This document shows, piece by piece, positions 10,724-24,933 of a stretch of 64,000 bases of DNA. Origin of the DNA: Diadema setosum (taxonomy: Eukaryota; Echinodermata; Echinoidea; Diadematoida; Diadematidae); assembly GCA_033980235.1 (NCBI GenBank), contig CM067062.1:19769203-19833202 (forward strand), given 5' to 3'. The first letter of the stretch is position 1; each line of letters begins with the position of its first letter. A program made the translations under genes and the position numbers. Under the pieces are notes generated by a model. It was not told the DNA's origin and made no database searches. It saw only the letters and a program-made list of their open reading frames with translations.

Positions 10724-12924
10724 TTAGTCGGTCCACGGTGGCGAAGGCCTAGATATGGCGTACTCCTCAAAGATGTAACAACAAAGGGAAAACGTAAGGA
10801 ACGCCATCATTCCGTAGAGTTTGTGTGAGACGCACACGGCGTGCGGAATTGTGAGGGCGTATGTTATGGCGAAACCCACAGCTTGCCAGAGACGATAGTT
10901 GGCGAAGGCGGGCTCCTGTGCGTCAGGGAACAGCACTCCAACTATTGCTGTCAAGCGGGGGAAACAGAAAAGAATGATCTACATCATAATACAAGCATCA
11001 GCATAAATTCATAACCATCAGTACTGTGATGCCGCAGTGAAACATTACAAGCTCACTATTGCTCAATAGATTGGATGCTGTCAATACATCCAGTCATGGG
11101 AACAACGTGCATTATATTACTCGGTATTTGGTGTGTATATTGTACACATACGATTATAATATATTGCATATACAGATGATGCTATTGATGATAATGTCAA
11201 AAATGCAATGTAAAATCGTGTTCCCAAATGTCTTAATGATGTCAAAATTGCTCTTATATGGCTTTGCCGATATCATCGCCCAACTGTTGTCAGGTACATG
11301 TTTATACATCCGGGTCACGAGTAATGTCGTCCTATTAAAGAAAAACAGACACCAGGGGGGGGGGGGGGCATTTCATGAAGGAACTTGTCGGATAAAATAT
11401 CTGACAAGTCAATTATATCCGACAAGTTTTGAGAAATTCTTTAGTCTGATTGGCTGATTTCTCTGAACTTGTCGGATATAATTGACTTGTCGGACATTTT
11501 ATCCGACTAGTTCCTTCATGAAAAAATGCCCCCCAGAGCGCTTCTTCAGTGAAAGTACGCATTGGGATGGAATCAATCTCACAAATTCTCTTTAAAGAGT
11601 TTCCATCCTACCAGCGTTAATATAGCGGTTCACTGCCATATTAAATCACGTGGTTCATCACTGCAAAACATGTGAGGCTGTATAGTGCAAAGAGAAATAG
11701 ATCTTTCTTTTTTTCCCTTTTTTTTTGGGGGGGGGGGGGGGGCTGATGACATACAACAAGGAACGCTTCATCGTATCTATACAGTTGACATCGTGTAAGA
11801 CGTCATTAAAGGAGGCCGACTTACATTGTATCTGTGTTTGCCAAACGGCGTCTCCGATTCCCCATCCCACCGACAGCAAGATCAGTTGCCACATGGCCGA
11901 GGTGTGCGGGTTCCACACCTGAAAGACGATCATCAGAGCCAAATGGAGGATGCCGCCAAACATGAAGATGGCAATGCGACCAGTGTACTTCTCCAGCTGT
12001 CCGAAGATGACCGACGCCAGAGCGTCGGCCACACCGAACCCGATCATGGCGTAGCCGACCATCCCCGGTCCCTTCGTGCAGCTCACGAACGACTGGGTGC
12101 ATCATGGGAAATACAAGGAGAAATGAACAGACATATAACAAAATATGTATAAAGATTATTGATAGGTGCACAAAAACCCAAAGCAAACACACAAAATAAT
12201 ATAAAATGGGTTTTCTGCTCTTATCAAATGGTCATTTTCAGCAGTCAGTCATTTATCTAGTGGCAAGATAATACTGTATACTTCTACATTTCTATTTGAC
12301 ATTGATAGTTGTTTTTATCAACTCAAAGTCTAAGGCTACGGCTAACAACTCCTGATGACACGCACGCTCCAGCGTTACTTGGTTATATGAACAATGTCTT
12401 GAAATCTTCAGAGCTTAACCTTTTTCTTTTTGTCTCTTTCATACTATTACCCTGAATAAATTATGGTGCTATTTACCCAGGGACAGGGTGCTCTCACAAG
12501 GGGTCGCTGCCATTACTGTAAAGCAAGATATTTTTGCTGCATGAAAGTTTCGCGATCATGTAGCCGACGGCCTTTTTCGCGGCATAAGATTTTACGCGAA
12601 TTGCATGCCACTGGCATTCAATGCATAATATTGTGTAAACGAGAACTTTCGCGTGCATTTCAATTTCGTGAGTCTTCGCTCTCGCGAAATTGAAATATAG
12701 GCGAACTATGAAGTGTTTCATACGTAAGGATTCGAGTACATTTTTTTTTCTGAAGATTTCTAACACTGACCAATAATCCTACTTTTGTATTCATAATGGC
12801 TGGTGTACACTTTAATTTGACATGCCATATTCTCATCATCAGTACTTAAATGTCCAGCATGACAGCTCTTTCAGGTGGATGGCGCTCGTAAAATGCAGAG
12901 GTTAATACTTTCGCACGGGGCATG

Positions 12925-12963
<39 letters not shown>

Positions 12964-13024
12964 ATATACATATATATTAAACTATATATACATGTATATA
13001 TATATTATATATATATACATATAC

Positions 13025-13068
<44 letters not shown>

Positions 13069-14410
13069 TATATTATATACAATATATATATTTTTCCTTG
13101 CCTTCTTAAAAACCAAAGTATCATCCGATACATATGTAAGAAAACTCATCCCTTGTCAATGTTCGGTTTCTTTGTGTGTGTGGGGGGGGGGGGGGGGGGA
13201 GGAGGAGTGTTGCTGTTTTGGTTTTACTTGATTTTGGTTAATAATTTGACAATGAACATAATCGTATGGAACATATAGTTTTGAATTGATCAGGTGTGTT
13301 CAGAACCGATTGCAATGGCTATGCATTTTATAATTACATTATCGAGACACAATAGTAACGAAAGTCTTAACATACCTTCGTGAAATCTGCGCTAATGAAG
13401 GCTTGTTCAACTCCACTGTATGTCATAAGGGGTATGAGAAGAAACAAGTAAGGAGACTTCATAATTTGAAACGTTGACGTCAGATGGTCACAAACATGAC
13501 CCCCGAGGGACTTTGTATCCCGCAACTTCATCCGTGGGAGTTTGTCCACGAGGAAAGTCAAAATAGCCACAGCCAGGAGACCAATTCCTATGTAGATGGA
13601 GAGGAGAACGGACACCTGTTTGTCGGCCACCTCCCCTCCTCCTGCAGGAATGGTGAAATTGATGTTGCTGCCGCAGCTGTCGCGACCACAGTGATCCATC
13701 GTGACGCTCGTCGATGTGTCGTCCAGAACGAGCGAGGAGATGAGGTTACCCCACACCTGAGCCGACTGGAAGAAGCAGAAGAAGATGCCATTAAATCGAT
13801 TGATGATGGTCTCTGGAACCGCGTCCGTGACATCTGCTAGTTGGATGGCGGAGGTTGTGATGTACGTACCCACTGCGGCCCAAAACGGCGATGCGGCAAG
13901 ACCCAGTAACCCGGCGGCAGGAATGAGTGTGTACGCCACTGGGTAGAAATTCGCTGCCGAGTACAAGGCGTAGAAGAAACAGCAAACCACGAGCGTCCAC
14001 TTAACTTTCAGCAGCCACAAGATTAAAGGCGAAAGAAAGCTCGACACTATTACTCCTATGTAAATTGCACATAGTGAGGCAACACCGAGCCCAGAGCCAT
14101 AGTTTAAACTACTCTGTAAATTTGCCAGTGCGCTGTAAGCACTAAACGTCAGCATAAATGCGACTGAGATAACGAAAAGGTTCTTCCAGTAGCGTAGCGG
14201 GCCGAAGAGTTGCGGGCCTAGTCGACTGCTGCTTGAACTCAACAATGTTCCCCCCTCGCTCGACGACCGCCCACTCGCGTACAGCAGAGATGTCCGTTCG
14301 TCGTTGGCCAACATGACGGAATCTCCGTTGTGTTTTCCGAATTCTTGGGGATGCCTGGTTTGAACGTGGTCATCTGGGGCAAAGCCAACGGGCACCGGAG
14401 ACGAAGACAT
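10724..14410 (-). CDS. UNC93A: UNC-93 homolog A-like protein, intact, three coding exons
   Basis: Exons on the minus strand are 14410-13376, 12092-11825 and 10947-10724. Junctions are AAG|GTATG, CAG|TCG, AAT|GTAAGT and CAG|CAA, with phases 0 and 1, giving 508 residues plus TAA. UNC93 proteins are multi-pass MFS-fold proteins of the plasma or endosomal membrane, linked to K+ channel regulation and receptor trafficking; the substrate of UNC93A is not settled. Visible features are a serine-rich cytoplasmic tail (1-70), the hallmark ANLQSSLN near 96-103, TLIPAAGLLGLAASPFWAA near 161-179, NRFNGIFFCFFQSAQVWGNL near 204-223, a loop with CGRDSCGSNINFT (possible N-glycosylation), EQAFISADFTK ending exon 1, TKGPGMVGYAMIGFG starting exon 2, and AFANYRLWQAVGF in exon 3. 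About 11-12 hydrophobic segments are present. ATG 14410 was chosen because it matches the paralogue's start and follows an acceptor-like TTACAG; an in-frame ATG at 14491 would add 27 residues. Tandem duplicate of the locus at 1835-2908. Confidence 0.9.
11353..11536. mobile_element. Foldback MITE in intron 2 of the UNC93A-like gene
   Basis: The ends CAGGGGGG and CCCCCCAG bracket a near-complete hairpin. CATTTCATGAAGGAACTTGT pairs with its complement ACTAGTTCCTTCATG, and two TTGTCGGATA-type motifs per arm pair with each other. The loop is about 30 nt around 11430-11455. Non-coding. Confidence 0.75.
12928..13095. repeat. (TA)n microsatellite in intron 1 of the UNC93A-like gene
   Basis: Alternating TA with scattered CATA and GTA interruptions. 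It is followed at about 13181-13199 by a GT-then-G run. Confidence 0.9.
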
Positions 14411-15900
14411 AGTACACACACTGTAAGAGTCAATAGTTAACCGTTTGCTATCAGCTTGAAATCGCAGTTCGTCCCTTGAAAACGGTTGCACATCAGGTCC
14501 TCCAACGATCAGGCAGATCCTACATAGCCAGACTTATTTGCAACAAGAACATGCACCCCGAGGCTGCACCATCTGGGATTTTGTGTCAGTACGATACACC
14601 CGGGCAGACACCAAACGGGACTTAAAGTAAAGGACGCAGAATATTACTTCCAGCTACGTTACCGTTGTATCCGCAAAAGGGCAGCCATGCTCTCTCTCTT
14701 GATCTGAACAGAAGCCCTACTCTCGTACATGTGCATGCACCAGTTTCGAAAGGTTGCCTTCGCTTCCTGCTCGCTGTCCAAACTAAACGACCGAAGCTGT
14801 ATCTAGGTATGGACTATGGTATCGGGGTTAATCGGCTATCTGCATACAACTGCGCACCGTTATGCCGTGGGTCAAGCGAGTATTGTACAACCCAATGAAT
14901 GGTACTTTAACACATACGTTGTATTTACACTTCCTTATTTGTCTGATTTAAACACAGATTGAAGAGGTGGAGCTAATCCAATGTTTGTTGAAGGGGCCCT
15001 TCGAGCGAGCAAGATGGGATCGCCCCCGCTTCTTTGCAAAGGAGACCTCGCTCGTGAATACAGACTCGGTCAGGTGACTTGCTTGAGCATTGTCATATGA
15101 CTAGTCTTCGTGCCGTTACCTTAGCCTGGTTTCAAGTCTTTTTTTTTTTTTTTTTTTGCAAGCCAGTAGAATTGGCTTCTTACCTCAACTCAGCGTATGT
15201 AATATTTTCAATGATTCTAAACATTTCCAGCAATAAAAGGGACGCTGACTATTTTCCTCCTCTATTAGTTTTGTCACCGTCTTCAAACGTGTGGAGTCAT
15301 TTATCTTCTTTTTTTTCAAACAAAGACACAAACACTAATAATCAATATTTCTGAGTTTATTCGTATGTTTCCGTACGTGATCGACGTGCGTTGCATCTCT
15401 ATTTTTATCTTATACAGGTGTCATTTTCAGGTTTATTATGCAGTACAATGACTAGCTATCTGAAAAACAATTGCAATATGGCAATCTGATGGGGAAAAAG
15501 CTGTACGAATAGGACCTAGATGATCTTTGGCCCATAGAGAGAAATGATTTTCACTATACAAAATAGCTAGGCCTATTGAATCTCGTTTTCTTCCCACAGT
15601 CATTATACATACTGACATAAGATATTGAAACCTTTGAGAACTCAAGATTTACAAACTTGCAGAAATAATAAAGATCATCATACAAGACGAACAGCCCAGT
15701 CTCTGTCATTCATATTTTCTTTTAAGCGCATTATAATTTGCGTTGTTTTGACACACTTTCTAACTAGTTACATCTTATAATGCAAAGTAAATAAGAGAGA
15801 ACACACACATTCTATCTATTACATTTATAAACATAACAGTATCTTGCGTAGAGCTATTGTGGCTCAGAGGATAAAATAAAGTACACGTTACAGGACCTGT
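14411..15900. other. Upstream flank of the UNC93A-like gene
   Basis: Probably holds the promoter and 5' non-coding exon(s), since the coding exon is preceded by an acceptor-like CTCTTACAG at about 14420-14428. No core promoter element can be named with confidence. A T-run lies at about 15140-15157 and microsatellites begin near 15900. Confidence 0.4.
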
Positions 15901-15926
15901 ATGTATATACATACACGTGATATATG

Positions 15927-15958
<32 letters not shown>

Positions 15959-16126
15959 TAATTATATATATAATATTGCCAGCAAAACTTGCACGAGATA
16001 CGTGACTGTGATGTTGATTGCCCTTCTTCAGAATCTGATTTGCTGTCACTGTTATAGGCGCAAGACAGTAGTCACTGGTCCAGACGTAGCTTCTTCTTTC
16101 TCTTTCCTTTATTTTGTTCTCAAGCT

Positions 16127-16162
<36 letters not shown>

Positions 16163-17501
16163 CTAGCAGCACCCGTGGAAATCCACGGGTCTGAGGGGTT
16201 TTATTTTATCTCATTATACAGATTGTATAGTACTACGATTTTGCACATTTTATTGATGAAATAAAAAGAAAAGTTTTCTCATTCTTTCGCTACTTGTGCT
16301 CTCTTCTACCCATGACCACCACCTAATCACCAAAATTTGGTTTGATAGATCATAGAACCATCCGTTTATCTGCTTCAGACTATACTTCATCATTATTATC
16401 ATCATATTATTATTCTTATTAGTCCCCTATTGTTATATTGTTATTATAATTATTATCATTTGGCGAGGGGGATCTTATAGTCTTTAGGTTTTATAAGTAT
16501 TAGGCACCCATGGGAATCCACGGGTCTCAGGGCTTCGTATTTTTTCTTAGATATTTCTTCAACCACGTTATGAGGGAAAAGAGAGAATATTTTCGTCTTC
16601 ATTTGCTCCCTCATGTCTGTTTTCATAATCAACACTTGGTTTGATGGATCTAGAACCACCCGTTTATCTCATTGATACTGTTTATTTTTTTATAATCATT
16701 ATCATTATCATTATGATGATGATGATGATGATTATTATATTGTCATTTTGTGGGAGGGGAGATCATAGTCATTCGGTTTTATCATTATTTTATCTAAATA
16801 ATTGACATAGGGATGATCAAGGGAATTAAGGAAAAAAGTTTATCGCTCAAGGATAGTGAATATCTTACATTTTTTCCCGTCATGTCAAGGTTACTCTACG
16901 ACTGATAGATGTTTCATGTAGCTTCATTATCATTGATATTTCATTTTAAACATTAAAACAATCCAGTATCTGTTTGTGTCTCTATTGCCCATTCTTAGTT
17001 TTGGATCATAGCACCCTCCCCATTAATTTGCATTGGCCTATTGTATTGTTACCATTATTTCAGTGTATTATTGTTATTGTTTTGTCACTATTATTATCAT
17101 TATCAACATTATTATTATTTAGGGGAGAGGAGAGAGTAGAATTATAATATGGGGATGATCAACAAAGGGAGTTGGAAATGTTAATTTGTTAAGAATTGTA
17201 AAAATCTGTTTCCCCCATTTTTCTATACTCTTGATAAAAACCTTTTCTGAAGACAGTCCTGCGCAAACTGTCCATAGCAAAACTGCTTCACTGCACTGAC
17301 ATACGTAGTCTTGTGCTGAGCAGGACTACTTTATAATTAGACCCCTGGTCTTTTTGTTGCCATTGTGCTGAGAGAAATAAAATATTTTGTCTTCATTCGC
17401 TCTCTTCTTTTTGTTTTTATCACCAAACCTTGGTTTGATAGATCACATAACCACCCGTTTATCTGCTTCAGACTGTACATTATTGTTATTATTATTATTA
17501 C

Positions 17502-17534
<33 letters not shown>

Positions 17535-18674
17535 CATTATTAATATTATTATTATTACTATATTGTCATTATAAGCATCTTCATTATTGGGGGATCTCGA
17601 GGGGAGATCATAGTCATTAATAGACACCCGTGCGAATCCATTGGTCTCAGGGCCTCGTATTTTTTCTTTAATATTTCTTTCCCCACGTTATGGGAGAAAG
17701 AAGAATATTTTTATCGTCATTTGCTCCCTCTTTTTTATTTTTGTCACCAAAACTTGGTTTCATGCACCATAGAACCGCACATTTGATGTCCACTTGTAAC
17801 TTCAAAAATTGGCGGTCAGCAAAGCGAGGGTTTCCCCCGCGTCCGCTCGTCTCATGAATATTCATGTTTACAGCAGCCATGCAGTAAACGAATGAACAGC
17901 GGTGCGTGTACTCTGATATGGAAGGGTACGATCGGCAAGGACAAAATTTAAGTGGATATTTAGCCGTCCTGAACAGTCTGAGTGCAATGATACCCGACTT
18001 GAGAGTAACTAAATGACGTACCTGAGCTGCATAGTATCCTGCAGTTGTGCAAAATACAATAAAATAACAGCATTCGTTGTTTTCATTTGGGCACGCCAAT
18101 GGCGAACGTCGCTGTACGTAAATGCCCTTGTATACTAACAATGACATAATGAGTGTCCATATCACGCGCACGCAGTTAGTGTTTCGTGTAACCATCGTCA
18201 ATACATACACAGGCGCAGGCCGTCCACACACTGGCATACCGTACCGTACCCGAGAGTTGTGCGTGCGTGCGTGTCCGCCGGAATATGACAGAGATTTCGC
18301 TGCACGCCATCATCTTTTTGACTTTAGTATCCCCACTGTCTCTGCAAGCTAAAAGATGGATGATCGAGAAAGCCGGAGTCCAGCGCACGATCGGTGAATA
18401 TTTAAACGCTCGGCTCTGACGTCACGCACAAAAATGCATTATGCATCTATCTAATTAATTTCTCTTTGTCGTCCTCGACGTCGACACGGAGGCGGAGCGC
18501 GGACGAAACCCGGTCCAAGGCACGTAGGAGACCCTCCCGCTGCCAACGGCACCGGTCTCGGGGGCCCGGAGCCGACGGCTCGGGAGGAGATAGACAAACC
18601 AGCAACGCCGGAATAAAACAGGAAATACATAAGGCCCCGACAACAACAACAACTTCGCCTTTTACTATTATAGA
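16163..18674 (-). mobile_element. Helitron-type unit A1 (non-autonomous), outermost of the minus-strand array
   Basis: On the minus strand the unit starts TCTATAATAGTAAAAGGCG and ends with a stem-loop (ACCCGTGGATTTCCACGGGT), then GCTG and CTAG. It is followed by T of a flanking (TA)n tract. A 5' TC, a 3' hairpin a few bases before CTRR, and no target-site duplication are Helitron diagnostics. The 5' 1.0-1.2 kb is relatively GC-rich and well conserved between units. The 3' part is AT-rich with ATT trinucleotide tracts and internal copies of a CACCC(G)TGGGAATCCACGGG hairpin (about 16505, 17625). No Rep/helicase frame is seen. Its 5' TC directly abuts the 3' CTAG of unit A2, so the units are head to tail. 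It closely resembles unit B1 in inverse orientation. Confidence 0.8.
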
Positions 18675-20326
18675 CTAGCAGCACCCGTGGAAATCCACGG
18701 GTCTGAGGGGTTTCATTTTTTTCTCATAGATTGGAATTTGCACTTTTTTTATTGATGAAATAAAAAGAAAATTTTTCTCATTCTTTCGTTACTTTTAATT
18801 GTGCTCGATCTCTTCTACCCATGACCACCACCATCCCCCCACCACACACACATTTCCACCCCCGCAGAACAAAACCCAAGAACAAACATTCAGGGAAAAA
18901 TCACCAATAACGCTTATGAGATTCACCGGAAGTTCTTCCCACAGATTCTTCCCGTCGGAATGGGGAGATACTATTGACACTATGACTTTGATACTAATTA
19001 TACCACCTGCTCTTGCATCCATGCAGGCACCCGAGGGATTCCACGGCTGGTCTCAAGGCCTAGCATTTTTTTTTCATTCTTATTTCTTTTCCCACGTTAT
19101 GACAGAAAAATATAATATTTTTGATCGTCTTCAATGGCTCCCTCCTTTTTGTTTTTAATCACCAAAACTTAGTTTGATATATCATAGAACCATCCATTTA
19201 TCTGCTTCAGACTAAACATCATCATTATTACCATATTATTATTCTGATTAGGCCCCTATTGTTATATTGCTATTATAGTTATTATTGTTATTTGGGGAGG
19301 GGGATCATAGTCATTAGGTTTAATAAGTATTAGGCACCCTTGGGAATCCACGGGTCTCAGGGCTTCGTATTTTTCCTTTAATATTTCTTCAACCACGTTA
19401 TGAGAGAAGAAATACACAAAGAATATAATCTTCATTTGCTCCCTCATTTCTGTTTTCATAATCAAAACTTGGTTTGATGGATCTAGAACCACCCGTTTAT
19501 CTCATTGATACTGTTCGTTTTTTTTTATTATCTTAATAATTAGCATTATTATTATTATTATTATTGTTATTGTTATTATTCTTATTATCATTATTTTGTG
19601 GGAGGGGAGATCATAGTCATTCGGTTTTATTATTATTTTATATTATTCATTGACATGAGGATGAATCAAGGGAATTAAGGAAAAAAGTGTATCGGTCAAG
19701 GAGAGTGAATATCTTTTTTTCCGTCATGTCAAGGTTACTCTACGACTGATAGACATTTCAAATAGCTTCATTATCATTGTTTTTTTCATTTTAAACATCA
19801 AAAAAATCCAGTACCTGTTTGTGCCTCTTCCGCCCACTCTTAAGTTATGGATCATAGCACCCCCTCCCCATTCATTTGCATTGGCCTATTGTATTATTAT
19901 CATTATTTCAGTGTACTATTGTTATTGTTATTATCATTATTATTATAATTAACATTATTATTATTATTATTTAGGGGAGAGGAGAGAGTAGAGTCATAAC
20001 ATAGGGATGATCAACCAAGGGAGGCGGAAATATCAATTTGTTAAGATTTGTAAAAATCTGTTTCCCCCATTTTTCTGCTCTTGATAAAAAGCTTTTCTGA
20101 AGACAGTCCTGCGCAAACTGTCCAAAACTGCTTCACTGCACTAACATACGTAATCTTGTGCTGAGTAGGGCTTCTTCATATATAGACCCCCTAGTGTTTT
20201 CGTTACTATTGTGCTGAGAGAAATAAAATATTTTCGTCTTCATTTGCTCTCTTCTTTTTGTTTTTATCACTAATCCTTGGTTTGATGGATCACAGAACCA
20301 CCCGTTTATCATTATTATTATTATTA

Positions 20327-20385
<59 letters not shown>

Positions 20386-21997
20386 TAGGGGAGAGGAGAG
20401 AGTACAGTCGTAATATAGGGATGATCAACCAAGGGAGGCGGAAATGTTAATTTGTTAAGAATTGTAAAAATCTGTTTCCCCTATTTTTCTGCTCTTGATA
20501 AAAAGCTTTTCTGAAGACAATCCTGCGCAAACTGTCCAAAACTGCTTCACTGCACTAACATACGTAATCTTGTGCTGAGTAGGACTACTTCAGACCCCTA
20601 GTGTTTGTGTTACTATTGTGCTGAGAGAAATAAAATATTTTCGTCTTCGTAAATTTGCTCTCTTCTTTTTGTTTTTATCACCAAACCTTGGTTTAATGGA
20701 TCATAGAACCACCCGTTTATCTGCTTCAGACTGTACATTTTTATTATCATTATTATCATCGTTATTGCTGTTATTAGTATATAACTATCACTATCACTAT
20801 TATTATTATTATTATCATTATTATTATTATCATTATTATTATTATATTATTTAATTATCATTAAAATCATTATTGTTATATTTGGGGAGGGGGAGATCAT
20901 AGTCATTAGGTTTAATAAGCAGGCACCCGTGGGAATCCATGGGTCTCAGGGCCTCGTATTTTTTCTGTATTTCTTTTCCCACGTTATGGGAGAAAGAAGA
21001 ATAGTTTTTGTCGTCATTTGCTCCCTCTTTTTTATTTTTATCACCAAAACTTGGTTTGATGCACCATAGAACCACACATTTGATGTCCACTTGTAACTTC
21101 AAAAATTGGCGGTCAGCAAAGCGAGGCTTTCCCCCGCGTCCGCTCGTCTTATGAATATTCATGTTTACAGCAGCCATGCAGTAAACGAATGAACAGCGGC
21201 GCGTGTACTCTGATATGGAAGGGTACGATCGGCGAGGACAAAATTTAAGTGGATATTTAGCCGTCCTGAACAGTCTGAGTACAATGATACCCGACTTGAG
21301 AGTAAACTAAATGACGTACCTGAGCTGCATAGTATCCTGCAGTTGTGCAAAATACAATAAAATAACAGCATTCGTTGTTTTCATTTGGGCACGCCAATGG
21401 CGAACGTCGCTGTACGTATTAAAAGTGCCCTTGTACTAACAATGACCGCGCCGTGTATTATCCATTGTACCATATGAGTGTCCATATCACGCGCACGCAG
21501 ATAGTGTTTCGTGTAACCATCGTCAATACATACACAGGCGCAGGCCACACACTGGCATACCGTACCCGAGAGTACATTGTGTGCGTGCGTGCGTGTCCGC
21601 CGGAATATGACAGAGATTTCGCTGCACGCCATCATCTTTTTGACTTTAGTATCCCCACTGTCTCTGCAAGCTAAAAGATGGACGATCGAGAAAGGCAGGA
21701 GTCCAGCGCAGGATCGGTGAATATTAAAACGCTCGGCTCTGACGTCACGCACAAAAATGCATTATGCATCTATCTAATTAATTTCTCTTTGTCGTCCTCG
21801 ACGTCGACACGGAGGCGGAGCGCGGACGAAACCCGGTCCAAGGCACGTAGGAGACCCTCCCGCTGCCGACGGCACCGGTCTCGGGGGCCCGGAGCCGACG
21901 GCTCGGGAGGAGATAGACAAACCAGCAACGCCGGAATAAAACAGGAAATACATAAGGCCCCGACAACAACAACAACTTCGCCTTTTACTGTATAAGA
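18675..21997 (-). mobile_element. Helitron-type unit A2
   Basis: The 3' CTAG lies at 18675-18678 and the 5' end TCTTATACAGTAAAAGG at 21997. It is the longest unit (3323 bp) because its 3' half carries extra copies of the roughly 1-kb AT-rich module. Each module starts with a variant of the CACCCGTGGGAATCCACGGG hairpin (about 19027, 19335, 20923) and includes an ATT tract plus GGGGAGGGGGAGATCATAGTCATT. The GC-rich 5' part matches A1 and A3. Open frames shared with other units drift in frame and are DNA-copy effects, not genes. Confidence 0.8.
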
Positions 21998-23272
21998 CTA
22001 GCAGCACCCGTGGAAATCCACGGGTCTGAGGTTTTTTTTTTCTCATAGATACGATTTTGCACATTTTTATTGATGAAATAAAAAGAAAATTTTTCTCATT
22101 CTTTCGTTACTTGTCCTCGATCTCTTCTACCCATGACCACCATCCCCCCCCCCCCACACACACACACATTTCCACCCCCACAGAGCAAAAAACAAAAACA
22201 AAAAAACAAAAACAAAACAAAACAAAAAACAAAACCCAAAAACAAACATTCAGGGAAAAATTACCAAAAACGCTTATGAGATTGTCCGGAAATTCTGCCC
22301 ACAGATTTATCCCGTTGGAATGGGGAGATACTATTGACACTATGACATTGATATTATTATACCCCCTGCTCTTGCATCCATGCAGGCACCCGAGGGAATC
22401 CTGGGCTGGTCTCAAGGCCTAGCATTTTTTATTTTCATTCGTATTTCTTTTCCCACGTTATGAGAGAACAATTTTTGATCGCCTTCAATTGCTCCCTCCT
22501 TTTTGTTTTTAATCACCAAAACTTGGTTTGATAGATCATAGAACCATCCGTTCATCTGCTTCAGACTATACATCATCATTATTGTTACCATATCATTATT
22601 CTCATTAGGCCCCTATTGTTATATTGCTATTATAATTATTATTGTTATTTGTGGAGGGGATAATAATTATTAGGTTTTATAAGTATAAGGCACCCGTGGG
22701 AATCCACAGGTCTCAGGGCTTCGTATTTTTCCTTTGATATTTTTTCAACCACGTTATGAGAGAAGAAATACACAAATAATATTTTCGTCTTCATTTGCTC
22801 CCTCATTTCTATTTTCATAATCAAAACATAGTTTGATGGATCTAGAATCACCCGTTTATCTCATTGATACTGTTCATTCTTTTTATTATCATAATAATTA
22901 GAATTATCATTATTATTATTATTATTATTATTGTTATTGTTATTTTGTGGGAGGGGAGATCATAGTCATTCGGTTTTATTATTATTTTATATCATTCATT
23001 GACATGGGGATGAATCAAGGGAATTAAGGAAAAAAGTTTATCGGTCAAGGGTAGTGAATATCTCTTTTTCCGTCATGTCAAGGTTACTCTGCGACTGATA
23101 GACGTTTCAAATAGCTTCATTATCATTGATATTTCATTTTAAACATCAAAACAATCCAGTACCTGTTTGTGTCTCTTCCGCCCACTCTTAAGTTATGGAT
23201 CATAGCACCCCCTCTCCATTCATTTGCATTGGCCTATTGTATTATTATCATTATTTCAGTGTATTATTGTTA

Positions 23273-23306
<34 letters not shown>

Positions 23307-24898
23307 TAACATTATTATTATTATTTAGGGGAGAGGAGAGCGTAGAGTCATGATAAAGGGATGATCAACCAAGGGAGGCGGAAATGTTAATTTTTTAAGA
23401 ATTGTAAAAATCTGTTTCCCCCATTTTTCTGCTATTGATAAAAAGCTTTTCTGAAGACAGTCCTGCGCAAACTGTCCAAAACTGCTTCACTGCACTAACA
23501 TACGTATTCTTGTGCTGAGTAGGACTACTTCATATATAGACCCCTAGTGTTTTTGTTACTATTGTGCTGAGAGAAATACAATATTTTCGTCTTCGTTTGC
23601 TCTCTTCTTTCTGTTTTTATCACCAAACCTTGGTTTGATATGGATCATAGAACCACCCGTTTATCTGCTTCGACAGACTGTACATTTTTATTATCATTAT
23701 TATTATTATATTATTATTATATTATTTTTTATTATTATTATTATAATCATTATATTACCACTGTAATCTCCATTATTATTTTGGAAGGGGGAGATCAAAT
23801 AGTCATTAGGTTTAATAAGTAGGCACCCGTTGTAATCCATGGATCTCAAGGCCTCGTATTTTTTCTTTAACTCGTTTCTCACGTTATGGGAGAAAGAAGA
23901 ATATTTTTGTCGTCATTTGCTCCCTCTTTTTTATTTTTATAACCAAAACTTGGTTTGATGCACCACAGAACAACACATTTGATGTCCACTTGTACCTTCA
24001 AAAATTGGCGGTCAGCAAAGCGAGGGTTTCCCCCGCGTCCGCTCGTCTTATGAATATTCATGTTAACAGCAGCCATGCAGTAAACGAATGAACAGCGGCG
24101 CGTGTACTCTGATATGGAAGGGTACGATCGGCAAGGACAAAATTTAAGTGGATATTTAGCCGTCCTGAACTGTCTGAGTACAATGATACCCGACTTGAGA
24201 GTAAACTAAATGACATACCTGAGCTGCATAGTACCCTGCAGTTGTGCAAAATACAATAAAATAACAGCATTCGTTGTTTTCATTTGGGCACGCCAATGGC
24301 GAACGTCGCTGTACGTAAATGCACTTGTACTGACAATGACCGCGCCGCGCCGTGTATTGTACAATTATGAGTGTCCATATCACACGCACGCAGATAGTGT
24401 TTCGTGTAACCATCGTCAATACATACACAGGCGCAGGCCACACACTGGCATACCGTATACCCGTACCCGAGAGTACATTGTGTGCGTGCGTGCGTGTCCG
24501 CCGGAATATGACAGAGATTTCGCTGCACGCCATCATCTTTTTGACTTTAGTATCCCCACTGTCTCTGCAAGCTAAAAGATGGACGATCGAGAAAGGCAGG
24601 AGTCCAGCGCAGGATCGGTGAATATTAAAACGCTCGGCTCTGACGTCACGCACAAAAATGCATTATGCATCTATCTAATTAATTTCTCTTTGTCGTCCTC
24701 GACGTCGACACGGAGGCGGAGCGCGGACGAAACCCGGTCCAAGGCACGTAGGAGACCCTCCCGCTGCCGACGGCACCGGTCTCGGGGGCCCGGAGCCGAC
24801 GGCTCGGGAGGAGATAGACAAACCAGCAACGCCGGAATAAAACAGGAAATACATAAGGCCCCGACAACAACAACAACTTCGCCTTTTACTATTATAGA
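21998..24898 (-). mobile_element. Helitron-type unit A3, innermost of the minus-strand array
   Basis: The 3' CTAG lies at 21998-22001. The 5' end is at 24898, reading on the minus strand A|TCTATAATAGTAAAAGG, with the flanking A provided by an AT spacer. That is the expected insertion between A and T. Internal structure is as in A2 with one fewer module. Confidence 0.8.
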
Positions 24899-24933
24899 TA
24901 TATATATATATGTACATGTATATTATATATATA
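24899..24933. repeat. AT-rich spacer between the two Helitron arrays
   Basis: A 35-bp TA-rich tract with a TGTACATGTA core separates the two facing 5' termini. Together with TA tracts at 16126-16162 and 29878-29911 it looks like the remains of one ancestral (TA)n target. Confidence 0.8.
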
